This document shows, in pieces, positions 48,136 through 58,772 of a stretch of 64,000 nucleotides of DNA. Numbering within the stretch: the first letter of the stretch is position 1; every line of letters begins with the position of its first letter. Location: assembly GCA_905147135.1 (NCBI GenBank), contig LR990057.1, forward strand, positions 6,634,001 through 6,698,000. The letters run 5' to 3'. The notes below the pieces were generated by a model, which worked only from the letters and a program-made list of their open reading frames with translations, was not told where the DNA came from and ran no database searches. A program made the position numbers and the translations under genes. This stretch comes from Blastobasis lacticolella. Taxonomy: Eukaryota; Arthropoda; Insecta; Lepidoptera; Blastobasidae.

Positions 48136-50597
48136 TTATCGGTTGCTTCTACGATTAATCCTGAGATCACGTTCGATCTCGTACTGACGGACATCCGCAC
48201 GCTCTAAGAAATCTTGGCGGTCCAAGTACCTGAAAATAAGTAACTTAAATTTATTTAAATGTATAGATACAAATATGATATAATATGCAAGTAACATGGA
48301 TATTTATTATATAGAGTCATGGCATACATGGTGTTTGTGTTACTATGGTCTTGTTTCGATTCATTTTGGGAACCGTGTTTAAGCAACGACATTGTAGCGA
48401 TAATTGAAACTATTTCTTCAATTGCACTGCTGGACCCTAAACCCCAACATATTCAGAATGTTGCAAACTTATTTTTCCATTCTTTCAAGGGTTTGACGTT
48501 TTTAAATATGTTTGTGCAATTGGCCGTCAGTAAATGTATCCAAAAGAGGGTGAAATTAATTTCTTCAAAAGCAATGAAAAAGAAAAATAACAAAATTACA
48601 CAACAACGCCATCTAGCGGTTTTGTCGATTTAACTGCTTTATTTTATATCATTACGCTATAGACAGCCATTTGCCGCGCCTTTGTATACATTTACTAGGA
48701 GTATAATCCATAATTCATTTACTAAACACACAAACGAATGAAAGAATGGAAAAAAAATATTGTATGGAAATCGAACCCTCTTAAGAGACCATTCAATGTA
48801 TTCCAACATCGCAATGAATAATTTTAACACCCTCGCATATTAGTCTACAACGCCAGCCAGGTCAGCCGGAACTACTAACCCTGCTTTCCCCTTGTTGTGG
48901 CTCTCAATTTCTTCCTCTATACCCTCATCCTTTTTGTAAGTCGACCAATCTAACTTCGATTTCTCTAAGGTGGATAGTTTGTTTTTCTTGTTCAGTTGAT
49001 TGAGGACGCTGGAGAGCCCGCTGCCGCGACTTCGGCTCGGCGCTCCTTCTAACTTACTCACTGAAACATATTAATTATAGTTAGAATATTGTGTTCTGAA
49101 TAGTGTCATAACATATTTATTTAGCTGCCCATCCCAGCAAGCACTACTACATATATGTAGTAAATAACTCACATCGGCTAATATCGGCTTCGTATTTACT
49201 CACAAGCGTGCGACAGAGATGACGCTCTACAATATGCATTATTAAAAGCCGACGTTCATACCATATCTATAAGCCTAGCGGATTAAGGTGTGTTCTACCC
49301 GACTGCATCGGAGTCAGTGGCCTAATGGTTAAAGGATCTGACTCGTACCCCGAGGTACTGGGTCCGAACTCCAGCGCCGCCATCTACCACTGACATTGTT
49401 CCGAGTTATGTAAGTATGGATACATTAGTTGAACCCTAACCGATGCTCTAACGGTGAGCTGCAACATTCAGGCGACCGATGTGTAGCTATGATCCAATCT
49501 GGTCAGGCCCCTGTTAACGAGGTTGCGGAGGTAAGTTGGCAGTCACTCCACTGCAATTACCTGATCTACCAAATCCTGGATCGTGGTCAAGGCGGACAAG
49601 GCTCCCCGCACGCGAGAGCACGACCGAGACATTAACGCCAAGCTGACCATTCGTAGCCGTCGGCGCGGGACTGCTGTCTATGTATTTCAATGAGATTGAT
49701 GTGACCTTCCGTAGTTGGCGTGCGATGTGTCGGCCAACTGCATACAGCAGCAGCAGACAGTAGCATATATTTATTTTTATTTAAAAGATCATTGGTAAAA
49801 ATGAATTTCTCCGATGCCGTCTGCTACTACCGTATGCAGTCGGCCAACATGTCGCAGTGAGACACGTCGTATGCTGCTGCCGTATGCTGGGATTTATGGG
49901 AACGTCACGGAGGGGGGTGAAAGCGGACGCAACAGCACTTTCACGCCCGAATTGACACTCGGCAATCTGGGACATCACCGCACCCACTCCTACCTCTCCC
50001 AAACCAAAGGAACCTCCACCCGCAGTCTGTGTATAATGCTGTATTTAAATTATTTGCATCAAAGTTTTAGATACCTGTTGCAGGTGAATCAGCAGTTTTT
50101 ATTTTCTCCTTTATAACATTATTCTCAACAACAATTGTTTCACCAGCAAATTCGAAAATTCTTTTTGCTCTTGCTTCGTCATCATTGTTGCTTTGCTTTT
50201 CTGATTTTGTTATACTTTTATCCTTAGTTTTATCTACGTTTATAGGAGTATTCTTAGTTGCATCAGATTCCTTACAAGAAGTTTTCGGTTTAGTATCTGT
50301 TCCATCTAAGAACATAGCCCATAAATCATCTTCTCTCTTCTTTTCATCCTCGGGATGCAAATTTTGTTCAGATGTTTCAGTTTGTTCTTTGATTGTCTCA
50401 TCAACTGTTTCTTTTTCTAGCTTTTTAGATCTTTTTGTGTTTTTAGCCTTGATTTCTTGTGCAGCTTTCCGTTTTTTAGAAAAATCTTGTTCCTTTTCAA
50501 ATTGGTGGTCTGTTTCATCATCTGCCGAGTCTTCTTCTGACAACTGCTCAGGTTCTCCTGGCTTGTAGTCCTCATCACTATCACTTCCAGATGACAT
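48136..50597 (-). CDS. CFDP1: Craniofacial development protein 1 / Yeti (BCNT-domain), three exons
   Basis: Reconstructed as exons 50597-50075, 49060-48880 and 48229-48136 (523+181+94 nt = 265 codons plus TAA). Donors are CAG|GTATCT and AGG|GTTAGT; acceptors are TTTCAG|TGAGT and TTTCAG|GTACT. Phases match at both joins. The protein starts acidic (MSSGSDSDED), then has a basic nuclear-signal-like run at 41-62. Two family motifs follow: DDLWAMFLDG (90-99) and RIFEFAGETI (146-155). The BCNT-C domain occupies about 188-265, including STLEKSKLDW, EGIEEE, HNKGK and YLDRQDFLERAD. Family knowledge: CFDP1/Yeti/Swc5 is a subunit of the SRCAP/SWR1 chromatin remodeller that exchanges H2A for H2A.Z, and acts in the nucleus. 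A pyrimidine-rich stretch ending in TTTTAG directly abuts the ATG, so a 5'UTR intron is likely. The Swc5-like identity is confident from the C-terminal domain; only exon 1 and part of exon 2 appear as long ORFs. Confidence 0.93.
48230..48879 (-). other. CFDP1 intron 2
   Basis: GT-AG intron of 650 bases. It contains an open frame on the plus strand (about 48319-48633) with no recognisable domain. That frame is treated as chance because the whole stretch is removed cleanly by the matching splice sites. The region around 48650-48840 is plain AT-rich sequence. Confidence 0.8.
49318..49645 (+). mobile_element. Full-length tRNA-derived SINE in CFDP1 intron 1
   Basis: A tRNA-like head (A-box region GTGGCCTAATGG; B-box-like GGTCCGAACTCC; ending CGCCGCCA at about 49381) is followed by the TACCACTGACATTGTTCCGAG linker and the same body as the other SINE copies, ending GAGAGCACGACCGAGACATT. 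The degenerate B-box and missing CCA-proximal stem show it is a SINE and not a tRNA gene. It is antisense to CFDP1. Confidence 0.85.
49650..49870. mobile_element. Foldback element in CFDP1 intron 1
   Basis: Left arm at about 49725-49763 (GCGATGTGTCGGCCAACTGC, ATACAGCAGCAGCAGACAG) and inverted right arm at about 49819-49859 (GTCTGCTACTACCGTATGCA, GTCGGCCAACATGTCGC). Outer borders not resolved. The GTTGGCC words recall those inside the 4.1-kb element at 58.4-58.65 kb. Confidence 0.6.
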
Positions 50598-50820
50598 CTA
50601 AAATGAGAGTAAAATTATAATTACTTTTTCGTAATTTTAATTACTTTTCCGTAATTACAGAAAAAAAAATTTTACCTCTATTCCCACAATACATAGGTGT
50701 ATAATTCAATCACATTTAAAAAATAAAATTGGGTTATTAATGAAACAGCTTTTAAATAAACTGAATTCTTTAATTGTCTTATATGCTAGGCCATAACAGA
50801 TACAATACAGTAAAATTAAA
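50598..50820 (-). promoter_or_regulatory. GNL2-CFDP1 intergenic spacer with acceptor-like CFDP1 leader
   Basis: This 223-base spacer must hold the GNL2 3' end and the immediate CFDP1 leader. On the minus strand there is an ATTAAA poly(A)-signal variant (about 50768) some 50 bases after the GNL2 stop. Just upstream of the CFDP1 ATG, two tandem copies of a roughly 20-bp AATTACTTTT(T/C)CGTAATT unit (about 50617-50658) precede a pyrimidine tract ending in TTTTAG immediately before ATG. This looks like a 3' splice site, so the CFDP1 transcript may start further upstream, possibly beyond GNL2. Confidence 0.5.
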
Positions 50821-52881
50821 TTAACTAGGTAATTTCTTGTTTCTGTTTCTGTTTTTAACATTTGATACTTCATAGAAGTTGCTTCCTGTTTTAGTGCGCT
50901 TATGAGCTCTATCAATTGCTCTTTTTTGCTTTGCAGTTAATTTCTTTACAGCAGATTTATCTTCAGCTTTGCGCTTCTTTCCTTTTTGTGCCATATCTTC
51001 TACAGTAAATGCACCACTAGCTGCTTCAAGTTTCTTCCTTTTTAGTTCTTTAACTGTTTCAGAATCATTTGTTAAATGATCTTCCACATCACTACATTCA
51101 TTTTCATCATTACTATAAAAATCACTTATGTCAGAAGAATCACCATCACTTTCATTTTCGTCCCTGTCTTCTTCATTTTCATCTTCTTTTTCATCATCAA
51201 TTCCTTTTAGTTCCTCTGGTATCTCTACAGCTTCCAAAGGCTTGACATCATTATCGTTATCAAACTGTAAACCTACTCTTATTTTAGCAAAATCTTGAAC
51301 TATAATTAACTTATTTACATTGATGACTGGTTTTTCCACTTCATTTTCTGGTTCAGGTTTACCATTTTCAGGTATAAGTTCTTGCGAGTCTGTGTCTTCT
51401 TTTTTCTTTTCTGTTATTGGGGTAGGTACTGATTGTATTTGATCTTCCTTCAATTTTGATAAGGGAACTTCAAATCCTTCAGGTGCAACATAGAATGGTA
51501 ACTTCCCCCTTTGCCAGTCATTAAGTACCATCCTCGCAACTTGGTTTACATCAGGTTCGCCTTTTTTTAATAATTTACCTGTCCGAGCAGCAAGCTTCTC
51601 CAAGAACTCTGTTGCAGTCTCCCAACCATCAACTTTATATGTTTTAATTAAATAGTCCTTGCGCACCCTTTTAATAACTTCTTCAATGTAATCATCTGGA
51701 TTTTGAACAAGCTCAACTCTCACAACACCTTTGAGAACTTTTTCTGAGTCTGTTTCTGCTGAGGGATACACTATTCCAGGGCAATCAATTAAAAATATCC
51801 TCCTCATGAGTGTAATGTATTGCCAAACTTTTGTCTCACCAGCAATGGGTGCAACCTTGCATACTTTCTTTGACCTCAGTGTGTTTATAACTGAAGACTT
51901 TCCTACATTTGGATATCCAATGAAGCCTACACTTATTTGCTTCTTATCAATGTGCAATTTACCAAATTGTCTCAATAAATTTATCAATGACCCTTTTCCG
52001 AAAGGATGCGTCAATGAGGCGTGGAACGCAACTGTAGGGTACTCTGCACTTAATATTGCTACCCAACGCTGTGTCACCCAGTTAGGCACAAGATCAACTT
52101 TATTTAAAATAAAAATTAGGTGTTTGTGTGGTTTCTCTTCTCTGAGAAATTTTTCTACATATGGACTTCTTGTGCCCATTGGATCACGAGCATCAAGAAC
52201 TTGAAGCAACACATCAGATGAATCTACTACTTTGTATAATTCATTCCATATTCTTTTACTCATACCAGCTCCAAACACCCAATCACGTTGGCCCTCTCTT
52301 TCCCCAGTATCTTCACGAAGTCTATCCACATCTTTATTTTCATCGTACTTTTCGGTATTCTCTTCAACCGCCTTTGAAAGTGCTTCTATATCACCGAATT
52401 TCAGGTTCACTCTTTTCCGTTGTTTCTTTGGTCCAAATGTCTTGTCAAAGCCTTCTGTGTCTAATAAATGCACTCTGGCATTTTTAGCCTTTTCATTCAG
52501 TAATGTAATAGGTAGGTTGGTTGGTTTCATGACCACCTGGTATGGATTTTTCACAGCTGCTCCAAATTCTTCTTGAAACTTCTGAAGGGCATTTTGTGAA
52601 ATGACCCGCGAGTTTCCAAACCACTTTTGATTAGGTTCAACCCGAGCTCGTGTACCAGAAGGTAACCTGCCTTGGAATGGCGCAGGAGTTAGGATTTTAC
52701 CAGTTTTGTCTCTCTTAGCTTTAAAATTGCGGTACATTTGAAGCCGTTTGATGGTTCCTTTTGTTCTGGGATTCCCGACACCTTTCAGGCCTTCGACAGG
52801 CCGCTCTGGATTCATAGAATGTCCGGACTTATTGAAGCCCTGTTTCCGGGGCGCTCCCGGTGTTGAACGTACTTTTCCCAT
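50821..52881 (-). CDS. GNL2: Nucleolar GTP-binding protein 2 (GNL2/NOG2), single exon
   Basis: A 686-codon uninterrupted ORF. It encodes the nucleolar/nucleoplasmic GTPase that acts in late maturation and export of the 60S ribosomal subunit (known for the Nog2/Nug2/GNL2 family; Drosophila Ns2). Seen: a conserved NGP1-type N-terminal region at about residues 30-165. A circularly permuted GTPase domain follows, with DARDP 230-234, G4 NKVD 260-263, G5 SLT 289-291, G1 GYPNVGKS 322-329, the G2 threonine in GET (about 350) and G3 DCPG 366-369. A very acidic stretch lies at 560-601 and a basic, probably nucleolar-targeting tail at 634-685. Length matches the animal family (about 650-750). The start is the first ATG, and the residues after it (MGKVRSTPG) look like family N-termini. 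The next gene on this strand, CFDP1, starts 223 bases after the stop. Odd: no introns, although animal GNL2 genes are generally multi-exon. The frame is fully intact, so it is not a decayed retrocopy. Confidence 0.96.
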   Translation of the reverse strand: MGKVRSTPGAPRKQGFNKSGHSMNPERPVEGLKGVGNPRTKGTIKRLQMYRNFKAKRDKTGKILTPAPFQGRLPSGTRARVEPNQKWFGNSRVISQNALQKFQEEFGAAVKNPYQVVMKPTNLPITLLNEKAKNARVHLLDTEGFDKTFGPKKQRKRVNLKFGDIEALSKAVEENTEKYDENKDVDRLREDTGEREGQRDWVFGAGMSKRIWNELYKVVDSSDVLLQVLDARDPMGTRSPYVEKFLREEKPHKHLIFILNKVDLVPNWVTQRWVAILSAEYPTVAFHASLTHPFGKGSLINLLRQFGKLHIDKKQISVGFIGYPNVGKSSVINTLRSKKVCKVAPIAGETKVWQYITLMRRIFLIDCPGIVYPSAETDSEKVLKGVVRVELVQNPDDYIEEVIKRVRKDYLIKTYKVDGWETATEFLEKLAARTGKLLKKGEPDVNQVARMVLNDWQRGKLPFYVAPEGFEVPLSKLKEDQIQSVPTPITEKKKEDTDSQELIPENGKPEPENEVEKPVINVNKLIIVQDFAKIRVGLQFDNDNDVKPLEAVEIPEELKGIDDEKEDENEEDRDENESDGDSSDISDFYSNDENECSDVEDHLTNDSETVKELKRKKLEAASGAFTVEDMAQKGKKRKAEDKSAVKKLTAKQKRAIDRAHKRTKTGSNFYEVSNVKNRNRNKKLPS

Positions 52882-53300
52882 TTTTTAATTGAAATAAATA
52901 ACTTCAAAACACTAAAACTCCAAAAGAACAGTAGTAAAATAAATAAAATAACACGCGCACAGTTTAGGTTATGCGATTGAGTGTGGCCAGTGCGAAATTG
53001 AGCGTTTGACATTGACAATGACAGCTGACCGCAAAGTTACTAAATTCACGTCATAGGAGTCGACCAATGTTATGAATTTTACACTAAATAACATCAAATA
53101 TTACTTACGGTTTTTATCCAAAATCGAACCTTATTTTCACTACTCGGAAATGAAATAAACGCTTTGTACAGCAACTACTTATTGATTATTTCATACGTAT
53201 ACACTACACTACCAGATCACTTCGCACACAATGAACAACAACACTCGTAACTAACTTCACGTCAAAGAAACATTGACCAATAATCAAAGCAAAATAATAA
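52882..53300 (-). promoter_or_regulatory. Upstream/promoter region of GNL2
   Basis: No ORF of note. This is the stretch directly upstream of the GNL2 ATG; the leader just before it is AT-rich. No clear TATA box is seen, as is usual for housekeeping genes. The assignment is positional inference only. Confidence 0.4.
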
Positions 53301-53569
53301 ACTTACGAAATCAAGGTCAAAGTAAACCCATAGATTTCCGAAACTCTACACATTGTTATAAAAAGTATTAGCGAATATGTATAAGTAGTAATTGGTATAT
53401 GTATATAGATATATAATAAGACCACAATAAGTACAAATCGCTTCTTAAAAAAAACTCTGTGTGGCAACTTATGCCATGTATTTTATCAGCTTTTATTCGT
53501 CATAGAATGTTATTCATAAAAGTCATATCAAAGAATTTGACTGACTTGAATAATATTATTAAGGCGATT

Positions 53570-53905
53570 GGCACATTGAAACACAGCACCCTACGGTGCT
53601 ACGGAAAACGCATCCACGCGCGTGGATGCGGATTCGCATCACCGTACGTTTCCATAGACAACTCCAGAGCTGCATTTCCATAGACCACTCCAGTGGTAGC
53701 CCTTTAGTCGTCATTCTGGCAATATGTGTAATTTTTATATTGTTTTATATACAATCAAAAATTTAGGAATTCTCCAAATTGTTATAATCTTTTCATAAAA
53801 TTATATTATTTAGGCGAAAAATAATTGAGAACTGAATAACGGAACACCTATCTGACAATCCTGGAGACCTCACTTCACAGCAGCGGCCTATTTGACGCCT
53901 TTTTA
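53570..53905. repeat. Dispersed repeat K, copy 1
   Basis: Collinear with 60630-60915: ACAGCACC, CGCATCACC, AGACAACTCCAGAGCTG, CATTTCCATAGA, CCACTCCAGTGG, CGTCATTCTGGC, TATCTGACAATCCTGGAGAC, CTTCACAGCAGCGGC. It shares the GTTCCAGTGTG / CGCATCCACGCG words with the end of repeat H, so H and K may be parts of one larger element. Confidence 0.65.
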
Positions 53906-54344
53906 TATAGAAAGTACAGCGCCAAAAACTTATCTGACCCGCTGCCAAACCGCCTAATATTAGAATTGAACGTCGCCCTCTTCTAGCAATAGGATATATT
54001 TACAACATTATTATCAGTTTAGAGCAAGTATATATGATGGGCAAGTATTCAGATGTATTACTACTTTAGATTATAGTCAAAAGGCGATGCATTTCGATTA
54101 TGATTGTGCTCGACTTCATTTATTTGTCAGTTCGACGAATTAGCCCGTGGTATTGTTAATGGTTTCCATCCGAAAGAGAGAAAAAGAGATAATGAAACGA
54201 AAAATACGCGGCTATACGAAATATTATCGAGGAACGAAAGATCGTGATAAACAAATCACTGGTAGTCATGGGACTACTGGTAAACATAGACTCATGGGAA
54301 AAAGTGATCCAAGATCAATACTTTCCAAGTGATTACATTTTCCA

Positions 54345-54665
54345 AGTTTTACATCTGTCATTCGAAATATAGGTCTCAACGAGTACTATAATTTCTTATA
54401 GAAAAAAGTATTCTAGGACCATTAGTTTCAGAGTTATTTATCTTCATCCAATAATTAAAAGTAATGTTGGAATTAATCTTCCTTCAAAAAATATATAAAA
54501 TAAAAATTAATTTATTACAGTTTTGAGTTTTACAGCTGTCACCCAAAATGTAGATCACGACTAGTACTACCATTTCTCTTTAGGGACTAGTGTTCTAAGA
54601 CAATAAGTTTCAGAATTATTACAGTTCTAGGTTGGACAGCTGTCACCCGAAATGCAACTTTTTCT
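54345..54665. repeat. Imperfect tandem repeat, three units
   Basis: Units carry ACAGCTGTCACCCGAAATG, AGATCTCGACGAGTACTA, TCTAGGACCATTAGTTTCAG in order, starting near 54345, 54530 and 54635. A single related unit is at 61490-61600 (CTCATACGAAATGTAGATCT, CGACGAGTGCTATCATTTCT). No ORF. Confidence 0.55.
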
Positions 54666-55494
54666 CTTCTTATTTTGCTCTTCAGTTCATACATTTTGCT
54701 AGGTGGGGCGGAGGCTACGCTCATGTGCACGCCGCCATATTGAAAATGGACTTTTCAAATAAGCGGAATGTTAAATCCTTTTTACGCTACGTTTATATTG
54801 TATTCTTGATCCTTGTCGGTTTGTAGATACTAAAGGTACAAGACAGTCTTGGCGTTGACTTTTATACAGGGTGTTTCATAATACATGTATAAAGCCGTGA
54901 ACTGGATGGAGTGCTAAACGTATTAAAACGATAGGTACAATTATTTTTTTCGTGCGTGGAATAGTTACCGAGAAAATGACTATCGAACTTTTTCTTTTTC
55001 AATGTCGATAATCACATTTTGAAAACGAAAGACCGCATCTCTAGAAATCAGTTGTAATAGATCACTCAAGTTCATAATCAGGTCAATCGACTGAATAATA
55101 CAATTTTACCAGTTACAGATAGGATATAGGTTTTGTGCCTTTAAGTCTTTTCTACCTACCGTTTCATATGAGTTTTAAAATTCAATCTAAAGATCACTAC
55201 GATCAATACCTCAAGTGGCTGGTTAATAAAATTATTATTACAAGCAGCTCGTGAGCAGTCCGGCACAAAAACAAGACATTTCGATGTTTGTTTCTACTTT
55301 AATTTATTTGTTTTTTGTTGCCTTCAACACAATGTTGCACCTAGGTACATAGTCTTCAAACTAATTGCGAAAACACAATAAACGTTAATAGGCAAAAAAG
55401 TTACAGCTTGATTTCGCGTCTGCGCCATATCTTCTATTGTACTAGGCAGTCATGACTGAAGCAGGTGGACTATGTACGGGATACTGATATCACA

Positions 55495-55537
55495 TAGTGA
55501 ATGTACTTTATGGACACCCCATAAAGTACATTCACTA
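55495..55537. repeat. Perfect 19-bp hairpin
   Basis: TAGTGAATGTACTTTATGG, a 5-base loop ACACC, then the exact inverse. It lies inside the 4.1-kb TIR element. The central TTTATGGACACCCCA recurs at about 55923-55938. Confidence 0.75.
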
Positions 55538-55844
55538 GATTTTAATATTTTTGGAAAGTGCAGCAAAACTACACGATATTGTTGTTATACTTTATTGTCT
55601 ATTTTTTCACTCAGTCTACATCCTGTTGAATGCATGTGGTGAGTCTTGGCACAAGTTTATGCATTTCTCGTTGAACTTTTCCGCCAGCTCCGAAATAAGG
55701 AAAGATGTAATTTTAGTCTAATAGTAATTATTAAATTCTACTCATGTTTGAATTCAAGAAGGTGAATATTAAATTTGAATAGCTGAAAAAATACCTAGCA
55801 ACACTATTTACGTACTAGGATTTAAGCATTTAGGTTGCAGGCAA

Positions 55845-55920
55845 CAAACATGCAGAACAGCAGATGCGTTGTCACTGTGAGGACTAAGATGAAATGCGTC
55901 ATGCCTGTATTTGCACTGGC
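55845..55920. repeat. Fragment of the 37.9-kb repeat family
   Basis: Inverted piece: GCAACAAACATGCAG, GTTGTCACTGTGAGGACTAA, GATGAAATGC. It lies inside the 4.1-kb TIR element. Confidence 0.5.
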
Positions 55921-57599
55921 TTATTTTATGGACACCCCACGTACTAGGCGCAATATTAAGGAGGTCTAAATTATCCGTTTTGTATTTTTTGGTTTCGAGG
56001 GTTCTGTACAAAAAAATATTGTAATCAATTATGATTTTAATTCAAAAGGTTCATTCATAGTTTTTACGATAGTGCACCACCACCTAACTAATAGCAAAGT
56101 AGTCTTATTCAAATTACTGTAGCATATTAATGTAGCAAACTCTAATTAATGTAACATCTTTGTCTTTTTACGAGTTTGCTTTCTCATGTCATGTCTGTCA
56201 GTCATGTTTCAGTGTCGCGTAGGTAATCGTACCTATCGTTTTCACGAACATTTCTTATCAACTAAAATTAACTTAATGATTCTTAGTTGATGGAGCTTTA
56301 CCTGTAAATATCCCATGCTTCACCCAATTGGAGAACCTAGGTCACCTAGGTGGAGCACGGACCCAAACACAATTTTAGAAATTACTGTCTAGGTTACTGT
56401 CATTGTACCAAACTGCCCGATAAAATCGTGATAAGCAAATGTAGGCCATCGCCATAAGGATTATTATTAAGCCCACTGTTGGATTCGCTTGAGACTCACT
56501 TTAACAAATTAAAAAAAAATCAACATTATGGTGCAACTACCAGGAGAACATAAAACGAGAGAACATAAAAGGCGAAATAAGTTAGACCCCTAAAACACGG
56601 ATCCCTAAGTACGAATCCTTTTGCACGTGCCGTCAAGGTCAAGGCCGGCGCCGGAGCTGTGGCGGCGCTTTTGACATCAAAATAGAAACTGAAAACTACA
56701 AAATCTAAAAATAGAATACTTTGGCGGGCCGTTCTTTATTTTGTGGTTTGACCCACGGCGCGACTTCCATTGACGAAATTTGCCTACTTTCGCGTCGTAT
56801 TCGTTCATTCAGTTTTTAGCTTTTCGCTTGACTTCGGTCACGTTGATGTTGCGTTGTAGTTGTAGGATACCTAAGTACCTATTGTGAAGATAACTGTGAT
56901 AAGAGTGTCAACGATGTGAACGAATGATTTATAGCTTCAGGTACCAGTATTAACGTAGTCTTGTCTGTGTTCAGCGTTCAACGTTTAAGTATTGTGATAA
57001 TCATTATTCTGTGTATGAATGCAAGCTAGCAGTAGGCCAAACACCATGGTACCTACCTATTTACGTATTGCATAGCAACCAGAGCCTGCGTAGTGTTGTG
57101 TATCTGTGTGTATGGAGTGTACCTACCTAGCTACGCTACGATACGAGTGCAAGCTTACTTGATAGTTAATACCTATCAGTCATCCGAGCCACAAGAAAGC
57201 AAGAAAGTATGGCACCTGACGCTGTTTGTTTTCATAAAATAACTTTAAAAAGGTACGTACCTACATGCTTTAAAGGTCTAGGTTCTAGCTAGACTTTAAG
57301 GTATGCTACCTAGCTAGTACCTAATCGTCACGTTAGGAGGTTCTTTTCCGACGGGAAATAGGCAGAAAAGACAACGCTTTTATCTGTTCATGAAAACATG
57401 TAGGTATTTAGTAAAACCTGTCTGTAATCTGTTTCAACAAAACTAGTCTCATAAGTGGTTCCCTACGCTACGTAGGTCCCTAGATGAGTGAACCATTTTA
57501 GTAGGACATAGTACCTACTTATTTGTGTAGAACGATTTATCAATTGAACGAATTCTGTTTTAGTTATGTAGCTATCTTAAGTATGTTTTTCAAGAACGT

Positions 57600-57858
57600 T
57601 GGTGGCTGGGCGGTTGAGTATCCGACTCGTAAGCGAGAGAGGTGCCGGGTTCGAATCCCGCTGTGGCAATGTACCAATGACTCTTTTCTGAGTTATGTAC
57701 ATTAGTTGAAATTAACCGATGCTCCTATGGTGAGGGAAACATCATGATGAAATCTGCAAATTCTGGCAACTGAAATTGTAACCATGATCCAATCGATTCA
57801 GGTTCCCCTGGTAGCAGGGTCATGGAGGTCAGATGGTAGTCGCTCCACTGTAACAAAT
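57600..57858 (+). mobile_element. tRNA-derived SINE, left member of tail-to-tail pair
   Basis: Head with A-box-like TGGGCGGTTGAG and B-box GGTTCGAATCC, then the TACCAATGACTCTTTTCTGA linker and body, breaking off after GTAGTCGCTCCACTGTAAC. It lies inside the 4.1-kb TIR element and is followed after about 30 unrelated bases by the inverted copy. Confidence 0.85.
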
Positions 57859-57888
57859 TCTTTTCTCTCCACAAAATTATTTTCCGTG

Positions 57889-58222
57889 CCCGTGGTCCGC
57901 CTTGACTATGGTCCATGATCTAGGATTTGGCAGATTAGGTAATTAATTGCAGTGGAGCGACTGCCATCTGACATTCCTGGCTCCTAACCCTGCTACCAAG
58001 GGAACCTGACCAGATTGGATCATGGTTACTTACACATTCAGTCGTCTGAACTGAATGTGTAAGTTTCATCACGATGATTTCCCTCACCGTAAAAGCGTCG
58101 GTTAGTATTCAGCTACTGTGCATAACTTAGAAAAGAGTTAGTGGTACATGGCGGCAGTGGGATTCGAACCCGGTACCTCACGCGTACGAGTCGGATACCG
58201 CAACCTTAGGCCACCGACGCTC
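57889..58222 (-). mobile_element. tRNA-derived SINE, right (inverted) member of pair
   Basis: On the minus strand it reads as a head with B-box GGGTTCGAATCCC (plus-strand GGGATTCGAACCC at about 58162), the linker, the body and the GACCACGGGC end. It is more complete than its partner. A small internal inverted duplication (CACATTCAGTCGTCTGAACTGAATGTG, shortened here) lies at about 58032-58060. The two SINEs together form an inverted repeat of about 250 bases. Confidence 0.85.
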
Positions 58223-58330
58223 CGACTATTTAAGCATACCTACCTATCGAAAATAATTAGTGTAGGCAAGTTCCTAGTTAATTTGGTAGAGCCTATTCAT
58301 GTAGATAAGTAGGTAACATTTAGTACGACG

Positions 58331-58772
58331 CCTGGTAGTAAGATGAAGGAGGTTGGTTTGTTTTGATATGAATGGCACGAAGTTATTACTCGTCCTTATG
58401 GTGTGTACACACTCAACGTACGCCAACGAAGGGCTGTTGGCCGAATTATTTGGACTTCTAAGGTCTAATACTTGCATTTCGTGGTCAAGCAAACGATCTT
58501 TGGGTGTTTTGGGAACCGATTCGGGCTCGTATTTGCACGTTTGTTTGTTGGCCTTCGGTATCCGTCCAAACTGCGATTGGATGATTACTTCTATCCGTTT
58601 GATGTTACCGCCACGCTGCACTGCGGATTGCCGGCCGGCACACGCCAACGGGACAATCGTTGGCCGAAACGGGTGCGCGTCACACATCGCCCGGTGTGTA
58701 CGCAGCATTAGGCTCCTGGTAGTAGGCTTGAGGAGGTTGCTTTGTTTCGATAGGGGTCGCACGAGGTTATTA
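58331..58772. repeat. Two 58-bp direct repeats 384 bp apart, moderately GC-rich interior
   Basis: CCTGGTAGTA begins both at 58331 and 58715, followed by GGAGGTTG.TTTGTTT.GATA and GCACGA.GTTATTA. The interior has paired GCCAACG / GTTGGCC words typical of element ends. Three frames (58353-58847 and 58472-58711 plus, 58762-58274 minus) are open at once, so none is accepted as a gene. Confidence 0.5.

Larger units (their letters stand above)
49061..50074 (-). other. CFDP1 intron 1 carrying two transposable elements
   Basis: GT-AG intron of 1014 bases between CFDP1 exons 1 and 2. It contains a tRNA-derived SINE (49318-49645, opposite strand to the gene) directly followed by a foldback element (about 49650-49870). 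Together these account for more than half of the intron. Confidence 0.85.

Noticed and set aside
48319..48633. 104-codon plus-strand ORF
   Set aside because: Lies wholly in CFDP1 intron 2 and has no recognisable domain; most likely chance.
49318..49386. tRNA gene
   Set aside because: Only A- and B-box-like words are present, the stems do not close, and the sequence continues into the SINE body shared with other copies.
50185..50568. 127-codon Ser/Phe-rich plus-strand ORF
   Set aside because: Antisense of the acidic/Lys-rich CFDP1 exon 1; the low-complexity composition is explained by that.
51731..52576. Plus-strand ORFs of 108-157 codons
   Set aside because: Antisense shadows of the GNL2 coding exon.
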